Assembly: GCA_002862135.1 (NCBI GenBank)
Contig: PKCI01000078.1
Location: forward strand, 1-37,145
DNA from: Verrucomicrobiota bacterium
GTDB lineage: Bacteria; Verrucomicrobiota; Verrucomicrobiia; Verrucomicrobiales; DEV007
Reading direction: 5' to 3'
Length of the DNA stretch: 37,145 bases
Shown: positions 35,128 through 37,145 of the stretch, in pieces
Numbering within the stretch: position 1 is the first letter of the stretch
How the letters are laid out: the number at the start of each line of letters is the position of its first letter
Program-made: the position numbers and the translations under genes
The notes under the pieces: generated by a model
The model's input: only the letters and a program-made list of their open reading frames with translations
Told to the model about the DNA's origin: nothing
Database searches by the model: none

Positions 35128-35814
35128 TCACGCAAGCGAAAGTTCCCTCAATAGTTCACCGAGTGAGTTTTCCCCAGCTCCAATGCGAAAAAGCGAGAAT
35201 CCAGCGAGTTCAGCCCCTTCCCAATCGCATTGAGGGTCATCTCCGACGTGGAGTATCGAATTGGGTGGCAGGTCGAGAACTTTGGCAGCCTCATTGAAGA
35301 TCCTTTGATCGGGCTTGGATGCACCGATTTCGCAAGAGAGCACGGTATGTTCGAAGAAATCGAGTAACTCGAGGTCTCGAAGGATCCTGCGGAGGCGCCC
35401 GTCAAAATTGGAAAGTATTATGATGCGGTAACGCTGGCTGACGCGGGCGAGGACTTTACGAGCAGCAGGGTCGGCAATCCAGGTTCCCGGGGACTCGAAG
35501 TGATCGTAGAGGTCTTCGAAGAAGGTGTCGAATGCGCTGCCTGCAGGGATTTGCGCGTCTGCTTCGTCAAAGACCTTGCGGACGATTCGATTCCACCACG
35601 ACTTTTCATTCGGATCGTCGATGCGGGACTCGGGTGAGAATGGGGCAGGGGTGCGTTCCCAGACGGCTCGGAAAGCCCGGTTGAGATCGTCAGGAGAGCA
35701 TAAAATTCCGTGCCGATCCGCCACCCGGGAGTAGGAACATCCGACCGGTTCGGCGAGGTGGATGAGAGTCCCCGCTGCATCGAAACTGACGGCCCTGATT
35801 GATTCATTTAACAT
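35128..35814 (-). CDS. HAD-superfamily hydrolase, HDHD3/REG-2-like
   Basis: This 228-residue protein has the four HAD motifs. Motif I is SFDAAGTL with nucleophile Asp12, motif II is IILSNFD, motif III is the Lys in GASKPD, and motif IV is HVGDDPQCD. A helical cap of C1 type fills residues about 18-110. The usual second Asp of motif I (DxD) is Ala14. The REG-2/HDHD3-like subfamily also departs from DxD at this place, so the protein may still hydrolyse small phosphoesters, but this should lower confidence in ordinary phosphatase activity. The substrate is unknown. It is divergent from nusA with a 159-bp gap. Confidence 0.85.
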   Translation of the reverse strand: MLNESIRAVSFDAAGTLIHLAEPVGCSYSRVADRHGILCSPDDLNRAFRAVWERTPAPFSPESRIDDPNEKSWWNRIVRKVFDEADAQIPAGSAFDTFFEDLYDHFESPGTWIADPAARKVLARVSQRYRIIILSNFDGRLRRILRDLELLDFFEHTVLSCEIGASKPDQRIFNEAAKVLDLPPNSILHVGDDPQCDWEGAELAGFSLFRIGAGENSLGELLRELSLA

Positions 35815-35920
35815 TGCTTGATTTGTCTGGATTTACGCCTTGCCTATCCCTGGGTAACCGCCTATGGTTCCCACCCTACAGTCTTGAGAAGTTGGCCTGG
35901 ATACTGGCTAAATGGATTAG

Positions 35921-35943
35921 GTGGGCTCGTCCCGCTTTTTTTT
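35921..35943 (+). terminator. Intrinsic-terminator-like hairpin in the nusA leader
   Basis: GTGGG (35921-35925) and CCCGC (35931-35935) can pair across a 5-nt loop, with one G-U wobble. Two further weak pairs extend the stem outward, and eight T residues follow at 35936-35943. The element points toward nusA and ends 30 bp before its ATG, while the nearest upstream gene is on the opposite strand. It therefore has no upstream gene to terminate and looks like a leader attenuator. A weak promoter candidate is TTGAGA at 35884 with CTAAAT at 35908. Confidence 0.45.
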
Positions 35944-35973
35944 GTCTCAACACCGAAGGATCAGCTCGAAAAA

Positions 35974-37145
35974 ATGACAAACGAATTGCTAGCACTTTTC
36001 GAATATTACGAGAACGAAAAAGGTATCAAACGTGAGACGATGGTCGAAGCGCTTGAGACAGCCCTTTTGTCTGCTTCACGTAAGAGTATCGGCCCAGCAC
36101 GTGAAATGCGGATTCATATTGACCCGGACAATGGAGACATCCGTGCCTTCGCGACCCTCGTCGTCTGCGACCGCGTTGAGAACCCCTACGACGAGATCGA
36201 CATTTTCACGGCCCGCCGTCTAAATCGAGACATCAACGTCGACGACGATCTTGAGGTTGATATTACGCCCGCGAACTTTGGCCGTATCGCTGCACAAACT
36301 GCCAAGCAGACCATGATGCAGCGGCTCCGTCAGGCTGAAAAGGAGATGATTTACGACGAATTCAAGGACCGTGCAGGCGACATCGTCAGCGGAACTGTTC
36401 GTCGATTTGAGCGTGGCGATGTATTCATCGACCTTGGCAAGTTTGAAGGTGTTATGCACCAGCGTGAGCGTGTTTCAACTGAGGAATACAACGTTGGTGA
36501 CCGTATCCGGGCTTATGTTGTGGCTGTGGAAAACGGACCCCGCGGGCCCGAGATTATTCTTTCCCGCAGCCATCCGAACTTTGTCCGACGCCTCTTCGAA
36601 TCCGAGGTGAGTGAAATTGCGGACAGGACTGTTGAAATTCGCTCTCTAGCACGAGAGGCCGGCTATCGCACAAAAGTGGCCGTTTACAGCGCCGACGAAA
36701 AAGTGGATCCGGTTGGCGCGTGCGTCGGCCTTCGCGGGGCCCGCGTCAAAAACATCGTTCGGGAACTGAACAACGAGAAAGTCGATATCATTCGATGGAG
36801 TGATGATATTCACGCCTTTGTCAGCGAGGCACTAAAGCCGGCTGAGATCAAATCAATCACTCTCGACGAAGAGAACAAATCAGTTCTCGTGTGCGTCGAT
36901 GAAGAGGAACTCTCCAAGGCAATTGGTCGCCGTGGCCAGAATGCACGACTCACTGCTCGACTCGTTGGATGGGAGGTGCAGGTCCAAAAAGATGAGTCAG
37001 CTCATGAAGCTTTCGAAGCCCAAGTAGCTCAGGCAGCTTCCGTCATTTCCAATGCCGCTGATATAGGGGAGGAGACGGCTACCGCTCTCGTTCGCGGTGG
37101 TCTTATGTCTCTTGAGATGATTGCCAACGATGTCGACGAAGTTGA
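35974..37145 (+). CDS. nusA: Transcription termination/antitermination factor NusA, 3' end cut by the window
   Basis: NusA binds RNA polymerase and nascent RNA and modulates pausing, termination and antitermination. The frame is open from ATG 35974 to the window edge (390 codons). It shows the N-terminal polymerase-binding domain (LLALFEYYENEKGIKRE, about 1-125), an S1 domain (about 135-200, GTVRRFERGDVFIDLGKFEG in pieces), and KH1 (about 225-285, VGLRGARVKNIV). KH2 follows, with AIGRRGQNARL at 316-326, and then the start of a C-terminal helical region (about 355 on). No Shine-Dalgarno sequence is evident. rimP, the common upstream neighbour, is not adjacent here. Confidence 0.95.
   Translation, partial: MTNELLALFEYYENEKGIKRETMVEALETALLSASRKSIGPAREMRIHIDPDNGDIRAFATLVVCDRVENPYDEIDIFTARRLNRDINVDDDLEVDITPANFGRIAAQTAKQTMMQRLRQAEKEMIYDEFKDRAGDIVSGTVRRFERGDVFIDLGKFEGVMHQRERVSTEEYNVGDRIRAYVVAVENGPRGPEIILSRSHPNFVRRLFESEVSEIADRTVEIRSLAREAGYRTKVAVYSADEKVDPVGACVGLRGARVKNIVRELNNEKVDIIRWSDDIHAFVSEALKPAEIKSITLDEENKSVLVCVDEEELSKAIGRRGQNARLTARLVGWEVQVQKDESAHEAFEAQVAQAASVISNAADIGEETATALVRGGLMSLEMIANDVDEV

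Noticed and set aside
34241-35131. A 296-codon minus-strand frame crossing ftsW and tRNA-Lys
   Set aside because: Its end (GRIAQLVEQLAFNQLVQGSS) is a translated tRNA sequence, a well-known spurious protein; the rest is antisense to ftsW.
1-37145. CRISPR arrays, insertion sequences, prophage or integrase genes
   Set aside because: None was seen on either strand; the only clear direct repeats are the short promoter-associated ones listed.

Overview
The window looks like a chromosomal segment of a Verrucomicrobiota bacterium. The clearest marker is a 51-residue basic protein (21003-21158, minus) of the kind shared by Chlamydiae and Verrucomicrobia. A division/cell-wall cluster with a LysM gene between murD and ftsW, scarce Shine-Dalgarno sequences and a decayed secreted protein of a verrucomicrobial-looking type agree with this. 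I cannot place it below phylum level.

Layout. 1-5643 holds housekeeping genes on the plus strand: the 3' part of a DinG/XPD-type helicase, a SAM-dependent methyltransferase, a GH77 4-alpha-glucanotransferase (malQ) and malate dehydrogenase (mdh). 5644-17915 is dominated by one 12-kb gene for an approximately 4000-residue hybrid polyketide synthase/non-ribosomal peptide synthetase, preceded by a tandem 20-bp repeat and a plausible promoter. An exported SGNH-hydrolase-like protein follows at 18009-20219. On the minus strand from 23150 down to 20243 lie a decayed secreted-protein gene, a DUF2314 membrane protein, the small basic protein and an RsuA/RluB-type pseudouridine synthase. From 23211 there is a secreted helical protein, a long gene-free stretch with G-rich DNA and a promoter, and then the peptidoglycan/division operon rsmH-ftsL-ftsI-murE-murF-mraY-murD-lysM-ftsW (24422-34876). 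The window ends with tRNA-Lys(UUU) and a HAD hydrolase on the minus strand, and nusA on the plus strand, cut by the window edge.

The main item of interest is the megasynthase. Its domain order is KS-AT-DH-cMT-(KR structural half)-ER-KR-ACP-C-A-PCP plus a C-terminal dehydrogenase-like domain. The part up to PCP is the layout of fungal highly reducing PKS-NRPS hybrids. The last domain is not a usual thioesterase or SDR-type thioester reductase. By eye it aligns with the cyanobacterial long-chain acyl-ACP reductase (AAR), including the position of the AAR catalytic cysteine. The adenylation pocket reads DILQICLVWK, close to the glycine code. My working inference is a single-gene pathway that builds a reduced, possibly methyl-branched acyl chain, joins it to glycine or another small amino acid, and releases it reductively as an aldehyde-level product. 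No phosphopantetheinyl transferase, transporter or regulator gene lies beside it in this window.

The cell-wall genes form a tightly packed operon (1-4 nt overlaps or short gaps) for UDP-MurNAc-pentapeptide and lipid I synthesis and for septal synthesis. It lacks mraZ at its start and stops after ftsW, so murG, murC, ftsQ, ftsA and ftsZ must lie elsewhere if present.
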